Assembly: GCF_019793435.1 (NCBI RefSeq)
Contig: NZ_JAILYH010000028.1
Coordinates: forward strand, 1 to 63,392
From: Rhizobium redzepovicii
GTDB lineage: Bacteria > Pseudomonadota > Alphaproteobacteria > Rhizobiales > Rhizobiaceae
Reading direction: 5' to 3'
DNA length: 63,392 bases
Made by a program: the position numbers and the translations under genes
The notes under the pieces: generated by a model
The model's input: the letters and a program-made list of their open reading frames with translations, nothing else
The model's database searches: none
Told to the model about the DNA's origin: nothing
Shown here: positions 25,639 through 34,366 of the stretch, one piece after another
How the letters are laid out: every line of letters starts with the position of its first letter
Numbering within the stretch: the first letter of the stretch is position 1

Positions 25639-26706
25639 CTAGTCGAGCGTGAAGACGTCGGCATTGTCCTGACGTTCCCGCAAGCCCTTGTAGGATGGAT
25701 GCCGCAGTTTGCCGTCTCCGGTCCAGGCCCGAAACTCGATCTCGGCGATCAAGGTCGGCGCGACCCAGACGATGTCAGCTTTCCCGGCGAAGGACACAGG
25801 TGGCTGCTTTTGCTTCCAGCGCAGATTGTCGAGCGTCTTGCGCAGCCTATCCATCTCGGCTTGCTTGAAGCCCGTGCCGACGCTCCCAACATGAACAAGA
25901 TCATGGTCGCGGTAGGCGGCAAGCACGAGAGACCCGAAGCCGCCAAGCGACGCCGTGGATGGCTCATAGCCGACGATCATGAAGGCTTCGCTCTCAACGC
26001 ATTTGACCTTCACCCAGTCGCCGGTGCGGCCGGAGCGATAGGGCTGATCGAGGTTCTTGCCGACGATGCCTTCGAGACCAAGGCGGCAAACGTTCTCAAG
26101 CAGGACAGCGGGATCCGCGTCGAACGTCTCCGAAAGACGGATGGCGCCATCTTTCTCGGTGAGCGTATCCTCAAGAAGATGCCGGCGCGAGCGGTATTCG
26201 ATCCCGCGCAGATCATGGCCGTCGAGATAAATTAGATCGAAGGCGTAGAGAATGGCGTCCGAGGCGCGGTTGCCAGCGGCCTTTCCAGAAGCGCCGAGCG
26301 ATTGCTGCAGCAGCTCAAAATCCGGTCGCCCTTCTTGGTCAAGCACCACCGCCTCGCCATCGATGATCATCGTCGCCGGCCCGAGCGCCCGAGCGGCCTC
26401 TGCTATATCAGGAAAGCGATGCGTCCAATCATGGCCACCACGTGTAAGGATGCGCACACCTTGCGGCTCGATATGGACCGCCAGGCGATAGCCGTCCCAT
26501 TTCAGCTCCCAGCTCCACTGATCACCTTTTGGCGGATGTGCCTTCAGCTCAGCCAGCGCTGGCTCAACCCGATCGGGCATGGGATCGAAAAGCAGCTGTG
26601 GCTGTGCCGGATTGCGTTTCCTGCGTGGCTTCGAGCGGATCGGAGCTTCGCCGTCACGAAGAAGCGGCTTTGTTCTAGGTGGGTTTGACCTGGGAGGCTT
26701 TGTCAT
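25639..26706 (-). CDS. ATP-dependent DNA ligase (LigD ligase-domain type)
   Basis: A 355-aa stand-alone ligase. The adenylated lysine is Lys69 in ELKWDGYRLAV (motif I). Later motifs are IDGEAVVLD (III), LEGIVGKNLDQPYRSGR (IV) and WVKVKC (V), then an OB-fold domain (VGSVGTGF to PSYKGLRERQD). It lacks the polymerase and phosphoesterase domains of full LigD, so it resembles the extra LigD-like ligases on rhizobial replicons used with Ku in end joining. The ATG at 26706 (MTKPP) is preferred over a start at 26805. The LexA box at 26913 lies in its shared upstream region but about 200 bp away. Confidence 0.9.
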   Translation of the reverse strand: MTKPPRSNPPRTKPLLRDGEAPIRSKPRRKRNPAQPQLLFDPMPDRVEPALAELKAHPPKGDQWSWELKWDGYRLAVHIEPQGVRILTRGGHDWTHRFPDIAEAARALGPATMIIDGEAVVLDQEGRPDFELLQQSLGASGKAAGNRASDAILYAFDLIYLDGHDLRGIEYRSRRHLLEDTLTEKDGAIRLSETFDADPAVLLENVCRLGLEGIVGKNLDQPYRSGRTGDWVKVKCVESEAFMIVGYEPSTASLGGFGSLVLAAYRDHDLVHVGSVGTGFKQAEMDRLRKTLDNLRWKQKQPPVSFAGKADIVWVAPTLIAEIEFRAWTGDGKLRHPSYKGLRERQDNADVFTLD

Positions 26707-26912
26707 GGCTGAAGTGCAGCACAAAAAGCTTAAGAACATTGCGACGAACTGACTTCTTTCCCCGCTATCCACCGGCAGGGCCCAAACGCCCGGAAACTGC
26801 GCCAAAAATTCTTTTCGGCCTTACGCGATTGATTCCGTTCGCAATCTTCAAGATCGCTAATGCTAGGCGAATATTCCTACGCTCAATGTGTCTTGACTCT
26901 TTGCTGGCACAA

Positions 26913-26927
26913 GAACAGATAGTGAAC
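26913..26927. promoter_or_regulatory. LexA box upstream of imuA
   Basis: GAACAGATAGTGAAC is an exact GAAC-N7-GAAC match to the alphaproteobacterial LexA site, 61 bp before the imuA ATG. A -35-like TTGACT lies at 26893-26898 and the box covers the place of the -10 element, so LexA binding would block the promoter directly. Confidence 0.9.
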
Positions 26928-26988
26928 ATATCGCCCGCCCGACATGATGTCGATCCCGCCAACGCGACCTTGAAGGGAGCCGTGAACG

Positions 26989-27765
26989 ATGAATGCTGCC
27001 CGTGCCACGAGGGCCCCTGAGGAGGTTTCCGATGTGATCGCCAATCTGCGCGAGCGCATCGCATCAATGGAGGGTGCGCAGGCCAGACGTGCCGGCTGTC
27101 TGCCCTTCGGTCTGTCGGAGATCGATGCGGTCCTGCCGGGCGGTGGTCTCGCCCATGGAGCGCTGCATGAGTTCGCGGGCGGCGGTTCCGGTACTGTTGA
27201 TGGCGCGGCGGCGGCACTCTGTGTGGCCGGCATTGCCGCGCGAACCAAAGGCCCCGTCGTTTGGTGTTTGACCCGACCGGATCTATTCTTTCCGGCGCTT
27301 GCCCAGGTGGGCCTCCATCCCGACCGGGTGATTTTTGTCGAGTCCGACAGGGAAGAGGATGTTCTGGCCAATATGGAGGAGGGACTGTCGTTCGGCGGTC
27401 TCGGAGCGGTCGTCGGCGAACTTGTCCGCCTGCCGATGGTCAGTTCCCGCCGATTGCAGCTAGCCGCCGAGCGAACCGGGACGATGGCTCTTGCCGTCCG
27501 GCGATGGCGACGGCAGACCGAGGCGAATGATTTTGGCCAGCCGACGGCGTCAACAACCAGATGGCGGGTCAGTGTGATGCCATCGGAAGAGCTGCCGGTA
27601 CCGGGGGTGGGCAGGCCTCAATGGTTTCTTGAATTGATGCGCGTGAAAGCGGGTGAGTGTGCTGAGTTTCTCGTGAGGGCGTGTGATGACAAGGGTCGTC
27701 TCGATCTATCTTCCGGATCTGCCGACGGATCGTATTCGGCGGGCGGATCCCTCCATTTCGCCTGA
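26989..27765 (+). CDS. imuA: ImuA, RecA-like component of the mutasome
   Basis: A 258-aa RecA-fold protein of the ImuA family that works with ImuB and DnaE2 in translesion synthesis after DNA damage. Recognisable parts are RAGCLPFGLSEIDAVLPGGG with GALHEFAG, the divergent Walker A region, the strand GPVVWCLTRPD, and the RRLQLAAERTGTMALAVRRW block near residue 160. The 3' end overlaps imuB by 80 bp. The promoter carries a LexA box, so SOS induction is expected. Confidence 0.9.
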   Translation: MNAARATRAPEEVSDVIANLRERIASMEGAQARRAGCLPFGLSEIDAVLPGGGLAHGALHEFAGGGSGTVDGAAAALCVAGIAARTKGPVVWCLTRPDLFFPALAQVGLHPDRVIFVESDREEDVLANMEEGLSFGGLGAVVGELVRLPMVSSRRLQLAAERTGTMALAVRRWRRQTEANDFGQPTASTTRWRVSVMPSEELPVPGVGRPQWFLELMRVKAGECAEFLVRACDDKGRLDLSSGSADGSYSAGGSLHFA

Positions 27766-29197
27766 ACAGCCAATTGCCGTGATCGCAAGAAGCGGGTCGA
27801 AGCGATGGGTTTCGGCTGCCGACCCGGCTGCCCGGGTGGCAGGCGTGCATGTCGGCATGCCGGCGGCAAAGGCGCAGTCGCTGTTTCATGGCCTGATGAT
27901 GGTCGACGCGGATATCGAAGCCGATCGGGTAGCCCTCGAACGCATCACACTGTGGGCACTAACAATCTATTCGCCGATCGTCGCGATTGACGGGATCGAC
28001 GGCATCGTGATGGACACCGAAGGCGCCGACCACCTGCAGGGCGGCGAGCTGCCAATGGTGACAAAGATCGCCAACCAGTTTCTGGGCAGGAAGCTGACTG
28101 CCCGCGTGGCGGTCGCCGACAGCTGGGGTGCAGCCCATGCCTGCGCCCGCGCAATCAAGCGCGAGACGATTGTCATTCCGCCGGGTGAGACAGTGCGGGC
28201 CGTCGAAAAGCTGCCTATATCGCTCCTGCGCCTGCCGGCAACGATTGTCAGCGATCTCCGCATTCTCGGATTTCAGACGATCGGGGAGCTTGCCAATACC
28301 CCGCGCGCGCCGCTGACGTTGCGCTTTGGGCCGGAGGTTGGGCGCCGTCTCGACCAGATGCTCTGTCGCATCGCCGAGCCGATCAAGCCAATCCGGACGC
28401 CTGAGCTGGTCGAAGTCTCGAAAGCCTTCGCTGAACCAATTGGCGCTGCCGAAACGATCAACAAATATGTCGGCCGCCTCGTCGTCCAACTGGTCGATGA
28501 GCTTCAGAAGCGCGGCCTTGGGGTGCGCCGCGCCGACCTGATCGTCGAGAAGGTCGACGGCACCAGACAAGCCATTCGCGCAGGCACTGCCAAACCTGCC
28601 CGCGACGTTGCCTGGCTGACGAAACTGTTTCGGGACCGGACGGAAAAGATCGAGCCGGGTTTCGGGATCGAGAGGCTCACCCTTGTCGCCGTCATGGTAG
28701 AGCCATTGGAGGAGGCGCAGAAAGTCTCTGCTCTGGTCGAGGATGACATCACCGATGTGACACCGCTCATCGATATCTATGGAAATCGGGGCCAGCGGGT
28801 CTATCGCGTCGCGCCGGTTGCATCCGATGTGCCGGAACGTTCCGTCCGGCGGATCAGTCCCGTTGCTGAACCGATCCCTGTTGCCTGGGTGAGCCATTGG
28901 CGCCGTCCAGTCCGGCTTTTGCCACGACCCGAACTGATCGAGGCGATTGCGCTGATGCCGGACCGGCCGCCTGTTTCCATCGTCTGGCGCGGCAAGCGCC
29001 GTAAGGTCAAACGCGCCGACGGCCCGGAACGCATCTTCGGGGAGTGGTGGCAGCGTGACGCCGAGATGGAGGCGGTGCGGGACTACTTTCTCATCGAGGA
29101 CGAGGCAGGCGAGCGCCTGTGGGTGTTCCGCTCCGGCGACGGAGTGGATCCCGAGACCGGGTCCCATCGCTGGTTCTGCCACGGGATCTTCGCATGA
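27686..29197 (+). CDS. imuB: ImuB, Y-family polymerase-like mutasome hub
   Basis: A 503-aa DinB-related protein. It starts MTRVVSIYLPDLPTDRI, where catalytic Y-polymerases have a metal-binding Asp context; ImuB proteins are inactive polymerases that bind the beta clamp and bridge ImuA to DnaE2. Fingers/palm-like blocks include VADSWGAAHACARAI and a helix-hairpin-helix (DLRILGFQTIGELAN). A GTG at 27683 immediately precedes the ATG chosen. The start lies within imuA and the stop overlaps dnaE2 as ATGA, so the cassette is translated as one coupled unit. Confidence 0.92.
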   Translation: MTRVVSIYLPDLPTDRIRRADPSISPEQPIAVIARSGSKRWVSAADPAARVAGVHVGMPAAKAQSLFHGLMMVDADIEADRVALERITLWALTIYSPIVAIDGIDGIVMDTEGADHLQGGELPMVTKIANQFLGRKLTARVAVADSWGAAHACARAIKRETIVIPPGETVRAVEKLPISLLRLPATIVSDLRILGFQTIGELANTPRAPLTLRFGPEVGRRLDQMLCRIAEPIKPIRTPELVEVSKAFAEPIGAAETINKYVGRLVVQLVDELQKRGLGVRRADLIVEKVDGTRQAIRAGTAKPARDVAWLTKLFRDRTEKIEPGFGIERLTLVAVMVEPLEEAQKVSALVEDDITDVTPLIDIYGNRGQRVYRVAPVASDVPERSVRRISPVAEPIPVAWVSHWRRPVRLLPRPELIEAIALMPDRPPVSIVWRGKRRKVKRADGPERIFGEWWQRDAEMEAVRDYFLIEDEAGERLWVFRSGDGVDPETGSHRWFCHGIFA

Positions 29198-32100
29198 GCT
29201 ACGCCGAGCTGCAGGTCACGACCCACTTTTCCTTTCTGCGCGGCGCCTCCTCTGCACAGGAATTGTTCGAGACGGCGAAACAGCTCGGCATCGAAGCACT
29301 CGGCGTCGTCGATCGCAATTCGCTGGCCGGGATCGTCCGCGCCCTGGAAGCATCTCGCGCCACGGGTCTGCGCCTGGTCGTCGGCTGTCGGCTCGATCTC
29401 GCGGATGGGATGTCTGTGCTGGTCTATCCGATGGACCGATCCGCCTATTCGCGCCTGACGCGCCTCATCACGCTGGGCAAATCGCGCGGCGGCAAGAACA
29501 ACTGCATCCTGCACTGGGACGATATCGTCGCTTACTCCGAGGGGATGATCGGCATTTTGGTGCCGGATCTGCCGGATGATCTTTGCGCGATCCAGCTTCG
29601 AAAAATGGCTGAGCTGTTTGGTGATCGCGCTTACGTCTCTCTCTGTCTGCGTCGGCGACCGAACGACCAGTTGCGGCTGCATGAGATTTCCAACATGGCG
29701 GCTCGGTTCAAGGTCAGAACCGTCGTCACCAATGATGTGCTGTTTCATGAGCCGGGCCGGCGGCAATTGCAGGACATCGTTACCTGTATCCGGCACAACA
29801 CCACGATCGACGATGTCGGTTTCGAGCGCGAACGCCACGCCGACCGCTACCTCAAGCCACCGGAGGAAATGGCACGCCTGTTTCCGCGCTACGCGCAAGC
29901 ACTCGCGCGAACCCTGGAAATCGTGCATCGCTGCAAGTTCTCGCTTGAGGAGCTGACCTACCAGTACCCGGAGGAAGCCATCGTTCCGGGCAAGGACGCC
30001 CAGGCGTCTCTCGAGCATTATGTCTGGGAATGTGCGCCGGACCGGTACCCGGAAGGTCTGCCGCCGGACGTGTTGAAGACCGTACGCCACGAGCTCGATC
30101 TCATCCGCACCATGAAATACGCGCCGTACTTCCTGACGGTGTTTTCGATCGTGCGCTTTGCCAGAAGCCAGGGCATTCTCTGTCAGGGCAGGGGATCGGC
30201 GGCCAACAGCGCCGTCTGCTATATTCTCGGCATCACATCGATCGACCCCTCGACCAATGATCTCCTCTTCGAGCGTTTCGTCAGCCAGGAACGCGACGAG
30301 CCGCCGGATATCGATGTCGACTTCGAGCACGAACGGCGCGAGGAGGTCATCCAGTGGATCTACAAGACTTATACCAAGGAGAAGGCGGCACTTTGTGCGA
30401 CCGTCACCCGATACCGGGCCAAGGGCGCAATCCGCGATGTCGGCAAGGCGCTTGGCCTGCCTGAAGATGTCATCAAGGCGCTGTCGTCAGGCATGTGGTC
30501 CTGGTCGGAAGAAATTCCCGACCGAAACATCAGGGAACTCAATCTCAACCCGGACGACCGGCGCTTAGCGCTCACCCTGAAACTGGCACAGCAGCTGATG
30601 GGCGCGCCGCGTCATCTCGGCCAGCACCCCGGCGGCTTTGTCCTCACCCATGACCGGCTGGACGATCTTGTACCGATCGAGCCGGCGACGATGAAAGACC
30701 GGCAGATCATCGAATGGGACAAGGACGATGTCGAGGCTCTGAAGTTCATGAAGGTGGATGTCTTGGCGCTCGGGATGCTCACCTGCATGGCCAAGGCTTT
30801 TGATCTCATCCGCGAGCACAAAGGGCAGGATCTTGATCTCTCGAAAATCAGCCAAGAGGATGCGGCGACCTATGCAATGATCCGCAAGGCTGACACGCTC
30901 GGCACCTTCCAGATCGAAAGCCGTGCGCAGATGGCGATGCTGCCGCGGTTAAAACCGCGCACGTTCTACGATCTCGTTGTTCAGGTGGCGATCGTGCGGC
31001 CGGGCCCAATCCAGGGCGACATGGTGCATCCCTATCTCCGTCGTCGCGAAGGCAAGGAGCCCGTCGAGTATCCGACACCCGAGTTGGAGGCGGTGCTCGG
31101 CAAGACACTTGGCGTGCCGCTGTTTCAAGAGTCAGCGATGCGCGTCGCCATGGTCTGTGCCGGCTTTACCGGTGGTGAGGCCGACCAGCTGCGCAAATCC
31201 ATGGCGACCTTCAAGTTCACCGGCGGCGTCTCGCGCTTCAAGGACAAGCTGGTGTCAGGCATGGTCAAGAACGGATATTCGGCCGAGTTCGCCGAAAAGA
31301 CCTTTTCGCAGTTGGAGGGCTTTGGCTCATACGGCTTTCCGGAAAGTCATGCGGCCTCCTTTGCGTTGATTGCCTACGCTTCGAACTACATCAAGTGCCA
31401 TTGCCCCGACGTCTTTTGTGCAGCCCTTCTCAACAGCCAGCCAATGGGATTTTATGCTCCGGCCCAGATCGTCGGGGACGCGATCAAGCATGGCGTCGAG
31501 GTGCGGCCGGTCTGCGTCAACCGCTCGCGATGGGACTGCACGCTGGAAAGGATTGGAGGCAGCGATCGTCATGCTGTGCGCCTCGGGTTTCGGCAGGTGA
31601 AAGGGCTGGCTGTCGCGGACGCCGCACGGATCGTTGCAGCGCGCATGAACAACCCGTTCGCCTCAGTCGATGACATGTGGCGCCGGTCTAGCGTGCCGAC
31701 CGAAGCGCTTGTTCAACTCGCGGAGGCCGACGCCTTTCTGCCATCGCTGAAACTCGAACGACGCGATGCGCTTTGGGCGATCAAGGCGCTGCGCGACGAG
31801 CCGTTACCCCTGTTTGCCGCCGCCGCCGAACGTGAGGCAACAGCAATTGCCGAGCAACAGGAGCCGGAGGTGGCACTTCGGCAGATGAACGACGGCCACA
31901 ACGTGATCGAGGACTACAGCCACATCGGGCTGACTTTGCGCCAGCATCCGGTCGCCTTTCTGCGCAAGGGCCTGTCGGTACGCAATATCATCACCTGTGC
32001 CGAGGCGATGAATGCTCGGGATGGCCGATGGGTTTACACCGCTGGACTCGTGCTGGTGCGGCAGAAGCCGGGATCGGCCAAGGGTGTGATGTTCATCACC

Positions 32101-32448
32101 ATCGAGGACGAGACGGGTCCGGCCAACGTCGTTGTGTGGCCGTCGCTATTCGAGAAGCGTCGGCGTATCGTACTGGGATCCTCAATGATGGCGATCAACG
32201 GGCGGATCCAGCGAGAAGGGGAGGTGGTCCATCTCGTCGCCCAGCAACTCTTCGATCTCTCAGCCGATCTGGTTGGCCTTGCCGATCGAGATACGGAGTT
32301 CAGGCTGCCGACCGGGAGAGGCGACGAGTTTGCCCATGGGGGTGGGCCGGATTCACGTGATCGGCTAAAGCCGGTCGTTCCGCGGGACATGTTCACACCC
32401 GATCTTCATATCGATACGCTGAAGGTGAAGAGCCGGAATTTTCATTGA
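29194..32448 (+). CDS. dnaE2: DnaE2, error-prone DNA polymerase III alpha subunit
   Basis: A 1084-aa C-family polymerase. The N-terminal PHP domain opens with TTHFSFLRGASS. The palm catalytic acidic motif is PDIDVDFEHERR, with Asp372, Asp374 and Asp376. Other family blocks are ILCQGRGSAANSAVCY and FGSYGFPESHAASFALIAYAS, and a C-terminal OB-fold (FITIEDETGPANVVVWPSL). It is the catalytic unit of SOS mutagenesis with ImuA and ImuB. The start is the ATG at 29194 overlapping the imuB stop; an earlier in-frame ATG at 29119 lies deep in imuB and is unlikely. Confidence 0.95.
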   Translation: MSYAELQVTTHFSFLRGASSAQELFETAKQLGIEALGVVDRNSLAGIVRALEASRATGLRLVVGCRLDLADGMSVLVYPMDRSAYSRLTRLITLGKSRGGKNNCILHWDDIVAYSEGMIGILVPDLPDDLCAIQLRKMAELFGDRAYVSLCLRRRPNDQLRLHEISNMAARFKVRTVVTNDVLFHEPGRRQLQDIVTCIRHNTTIDDVGFERERHADRYLKPPEEMARLFPRYAQALARTLEIVHRCKFSLEELTYQYPEEAIVPGKDAQASLEHYVWECAPDRYPEGLPPDVLKTVRHELDLIRTMKYAPYFLTVFSIVRFARSQGILCQGRGSAANSAVCYILGITSIDPSTNDLLFERFVSQERDEPPDIDVDFEHERREEVIQWIYKTYTKEKAALCATVTRYRAKGAIRDVGKALGLPEDVIKALSSGMWSWSEEIPDRNIRELNLNPDDRRLALTLKLAQQLMGAPRHLGQHPGGFVLTHDRLDDLVPIEPATMKDRQIIEWDKDDVEALKFMKVDVLALGMLTCMAKAFDLIREHKGQDLDLSKISQEDAATYAMIRKADTLGTFQIESRAQMAMLPRLKPRTFYDLVVQVAIVRPGPIQGDMVHPYLRRREGKEPVEYPTPELEAVLGKTLGVPLFQESAMRVAMVCAGFTGGEADQLRKSMATFKFTGGVSRFKDKLVSGMVKNGYSAEFAEKTFSQLEGFGSYGFPESHAASFALIAYASNYIKCHCPDVFCAALLNSQPMGFYAPAQIVGDAIKHGVEVRPVCVNRSRWDCTLERIGGSDRHAVRLGFRQVKGLAVADAARIVAARMNNPFASVDDMWRRSSVPTEALVQLAEADAFLPSLKLERRDALWAIKALRDEPLPLFAAAAEREATAIAEQQEPEVALRQMNDGHNVIEDYSHIGLTLRQHPVAFLRKGLSVRNIITCAEAMNARDGRWVYTAGLVLVRQKPGSAKGVMFITIEDETGPANVVVWPSLFEKRRRIVLGSSMMAINGRIQREGEVVHLVAQQLFDLSADLVGLADRDTEFRLPTGRGDEFAHGGGPDSRDRLKPVVPRDMFTPDLHIDTLKVKSRNFH

Positions 32449-32527
32449 GCGATCTGGGTAAATGTCTGGTCGGAGGCGCTATTGGTTCAAAGCGATGTTA
32501 CTTCTCAGTGGCCACTTCGCTGAAAAT

Positions 32528-32951
32528 CTAGATGTTGACCGAGGCGTCGGGGAATTTCGCGGTGATCTCGAACGTGCCGCCCAAAGCCTCCATATAGCGT
32601 CGCAGGCTGCTGACATAGATATCGCCACGCTGCTCCAGCTTTGCGACAGCCGGCTGCTTCACATAGAGTGCGCGTGCCAGATCCTGCTGAGTTTTTTCGG
32701 GCCACGCGCAGCTCGTGTAGCGCCAAGTCTTCGAGAATTGTCTTTGTCGCTTCATCTTGCGGGCACGGCCTTCTGGGCCATTCTGTTGTGCAAGGTGTCG
32801 GATGAGAAGGGGAGGGAAAGGAAGTTGCTGCCGTTTGGCTTCTAGAAGCCCCGACTGCCCTTACAATATCGTCCTGAACGGCCTCGATCAGCGTCGTGTA
32901 CCACTCACCAAACTCGTCGTTTATTGGGGGAACAAGAGGCGTGCGAAGCAT
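32528..32951 (-). pseudogene. Decayed RelE/HigB-type toxin and Xre antitoxin locus
   Basis: Upstream (32951 down to about 32850) a frame gives a toxin-like start, NDEFGEWYTTLIEAVQDDIV, which is then lost. Near 32755 the antitoxin begins with ILEDLALHELRVAR in one frame and continues in another as QQDLARALYVKQPAVAKLEQ to the end (FPDASVNI). The frame change falls at a run of six A residues (CGAAAAAACTC); restoring the protein needs a +1 (or -2) shift. The downstream HTH and C-terminal tail look intact, but a start codon in the right frame upstream of the conserved helix is missing. Probably a dead toxin-antitoxin module. Confidence 0.75.
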
Positions 32952-33186
32952 ACGCTAAGGGCGAACGGAATGAGAATTTAGGCTCCCGCAATGCGACGCT
33001 CTCGCTGAGAACGTCGCGCAGTGTTCAGGCACTGTGATGATTAGTCCGGACCTGCGAGCGAAGCTCGTCTCGTCGCCCAAGAACCTAGAGAATTAGTAAC
33101 GTAAGGTTGTTACTTAGGTGTATTGGCGGTGGCGAATGTATGGCGACCGGGCAAATGAATAGACGCTCAATGCAGAAACAGAGAAT
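32952..33186. other. Intergenic, nothing recognised
   Basis: AT-richer leader between the toxin-antitoxin relic and the PIN-like gene. I see no clear promoter or repeat. The start of the next gene is preceded only by a weak GAGAAT. Confidence 0.4.
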
Positions 33187-34296
33187 ATGACCGTACACAC
33201 TTTCAAATCCTCTTCCAGCTCTCCCGAAATAATTAAGATCAACAAAGGCTTAATCCGCGAGAATTACCGGAACCGAAGGCAGACAAATGTGATGGTGGAC
33301 ACCAACATCCTGCTGACGATTGAAATCGCGTATAACGGATCGCAGCGGCATAAGGACTTGAAAGACGCAGGCATTGTCGATCTGGCAAGGTTGATCGAGA
33401 CGACGTCAAAATACGGCGTTTTCATATCGCCTGCTGCTGCCTACCAGGAGCTTCCGCCGGGGCGACGGGCTCCGGTCGAGGCTGCGTTCGAAAGGTTTTG
33501 CAGAGACTACCTGCCCAAGTTCCGGGATGACCCTAACTCAGTGAAGGTTCCTTTCGCCGGCGAAAGTTTTGAGCCCGAGGCCTTCAGTGCACTATCACCG
33601 GAGCGTCAGACGACCATCGCCTGCTCTTATGCGTCACTGCTGGCCTTAAACATTATTTATCGCCTGGAAGCGTTGGACGGGTTTGAAAAATTCACGCTCT
33701 ACATCGACTACTGCGAGGAAGTCCTTAACCTCATCAGCCTGAAGGAATTGTCGATCGCGCGATACGTATTCGCTCCTGAAAAGGGTATGACTGACGTTGT
33801 GAGGACGCGGAAGTCGGCCACTGTGAACAATTTCACGAAACTGAAGAAGGGCGGCGCCAAAGGCTTGACCCGGGTCCAAGAGCTACACCGTATCGCGCTG
33901 AACGGTGCTAATGACCTAAAACTGATCTCCGCCGCTGATATCGTGAATAATTCACGAGAGCAGTTCATGTTTGGAGTGATCGAGCACGATGTGTGGATCG
34001 CGACTCGTGACGAAAAACTCTACGAGTTCTGCCGCGCATGTCCAGGTTTCGTTGGCTGGGGGGCCGGGGGACCCCTTGCCCGCTTCGTTGACACACACGC
34101 AGATATAAAAGGCACCCGCTATTGGAAGGACACCATAGACCTGCAACAGCAAAGGCTCGAAGCGCGTTACGCAACGGTTGATCGAGCCAAGGAAATGGAC
34201 GACATCGTGGCGGCGGCTTTCAATATTGAAGCTGACCTCTTGGACGATAGGGCAATCGGGTACTTTTCAAAGAGATCATGGAGATCTCAAGGGTGA
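33187..34296 (+). CDS. PIN-like domain protein of unknown function
   Basis: A 369-aa protein. VMVDTNILLTIEIA near residue 36 is the first-strand Asp motif of PIN nucleases, and the late segment NDLKLISAADIV...WIATRDEKLYEF (about residues 240-280) matches the second acidic cluster and the TRD strand end of that fold. Between them is a long helical insert. PIN proteins are metal-dependent RNases; this one is larger than VapC-type toxins and no antitoxin gene precedes it. It could be a stand-alone defence RNase. Fold is inferred from motifs; activity unproven. An IS5 element sits 70 bp downstream. Confidence 0.55.
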   Translation: MTVHTFKSSSSSPEIIKINKGLIRENYRNRRQTNVMVDTNILLTIEIAYNGSQRHKDLKDAGIVDLARLIETTSKYGVFISPAAAYQELPPGRRAPVEAAFERFCRDYLPKFRDDPNSVKVPFAGESFEPEAFSALSPERQTTIACSYASLLALNIIYRLEALDGFEKFTLYIDYCEEVLNLISLKELSIARYVFAPEKGMTDVVRTRKSATVNNFTKLKKGGAKGLTRVQELHRIALNGANDLKLISAADIVNNSREQFMFGVIEHDVWIATRDEKLYEFCRACPGFVGWGAGGPLARFVDTHADIKGTRYWKDTIDLQQQRLEARYATVDRAKEMDDIVAAAFNIEADLLDDRAIGYFSKRSWRSQG

Positions 34297-34366
34297 CGAG
34301 CATTTGCGTCTAAAAACCTCGACAGAGCTATGGTCGGCACTGAGCAGGTAAAAAACCGTGCCACTA

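Noticed and set aside
26734..26749. Second GAAC...GAAC pair considered as a LexA box for the ligase
   Set aside because: The spacing is 8, not the 7 bases required by the alphaproteobacterial LexA site.
27959..30330. Two long minus-strand frames (407 and 415 codons)
   Set aside because: Both mirror imuB and dnaE2, whose catalytic motifs and overlapping starts are clear on the plus strand.
32735..32745. Programmed -1 frameshifting at the A AAA AAC heptamer in the toxin-antitoxin relic
   Set aside because: A -1 slip leads to the wrong frame; the conserved antitoxin frame needs +1 or -2, so decay or slippage is a better reading.
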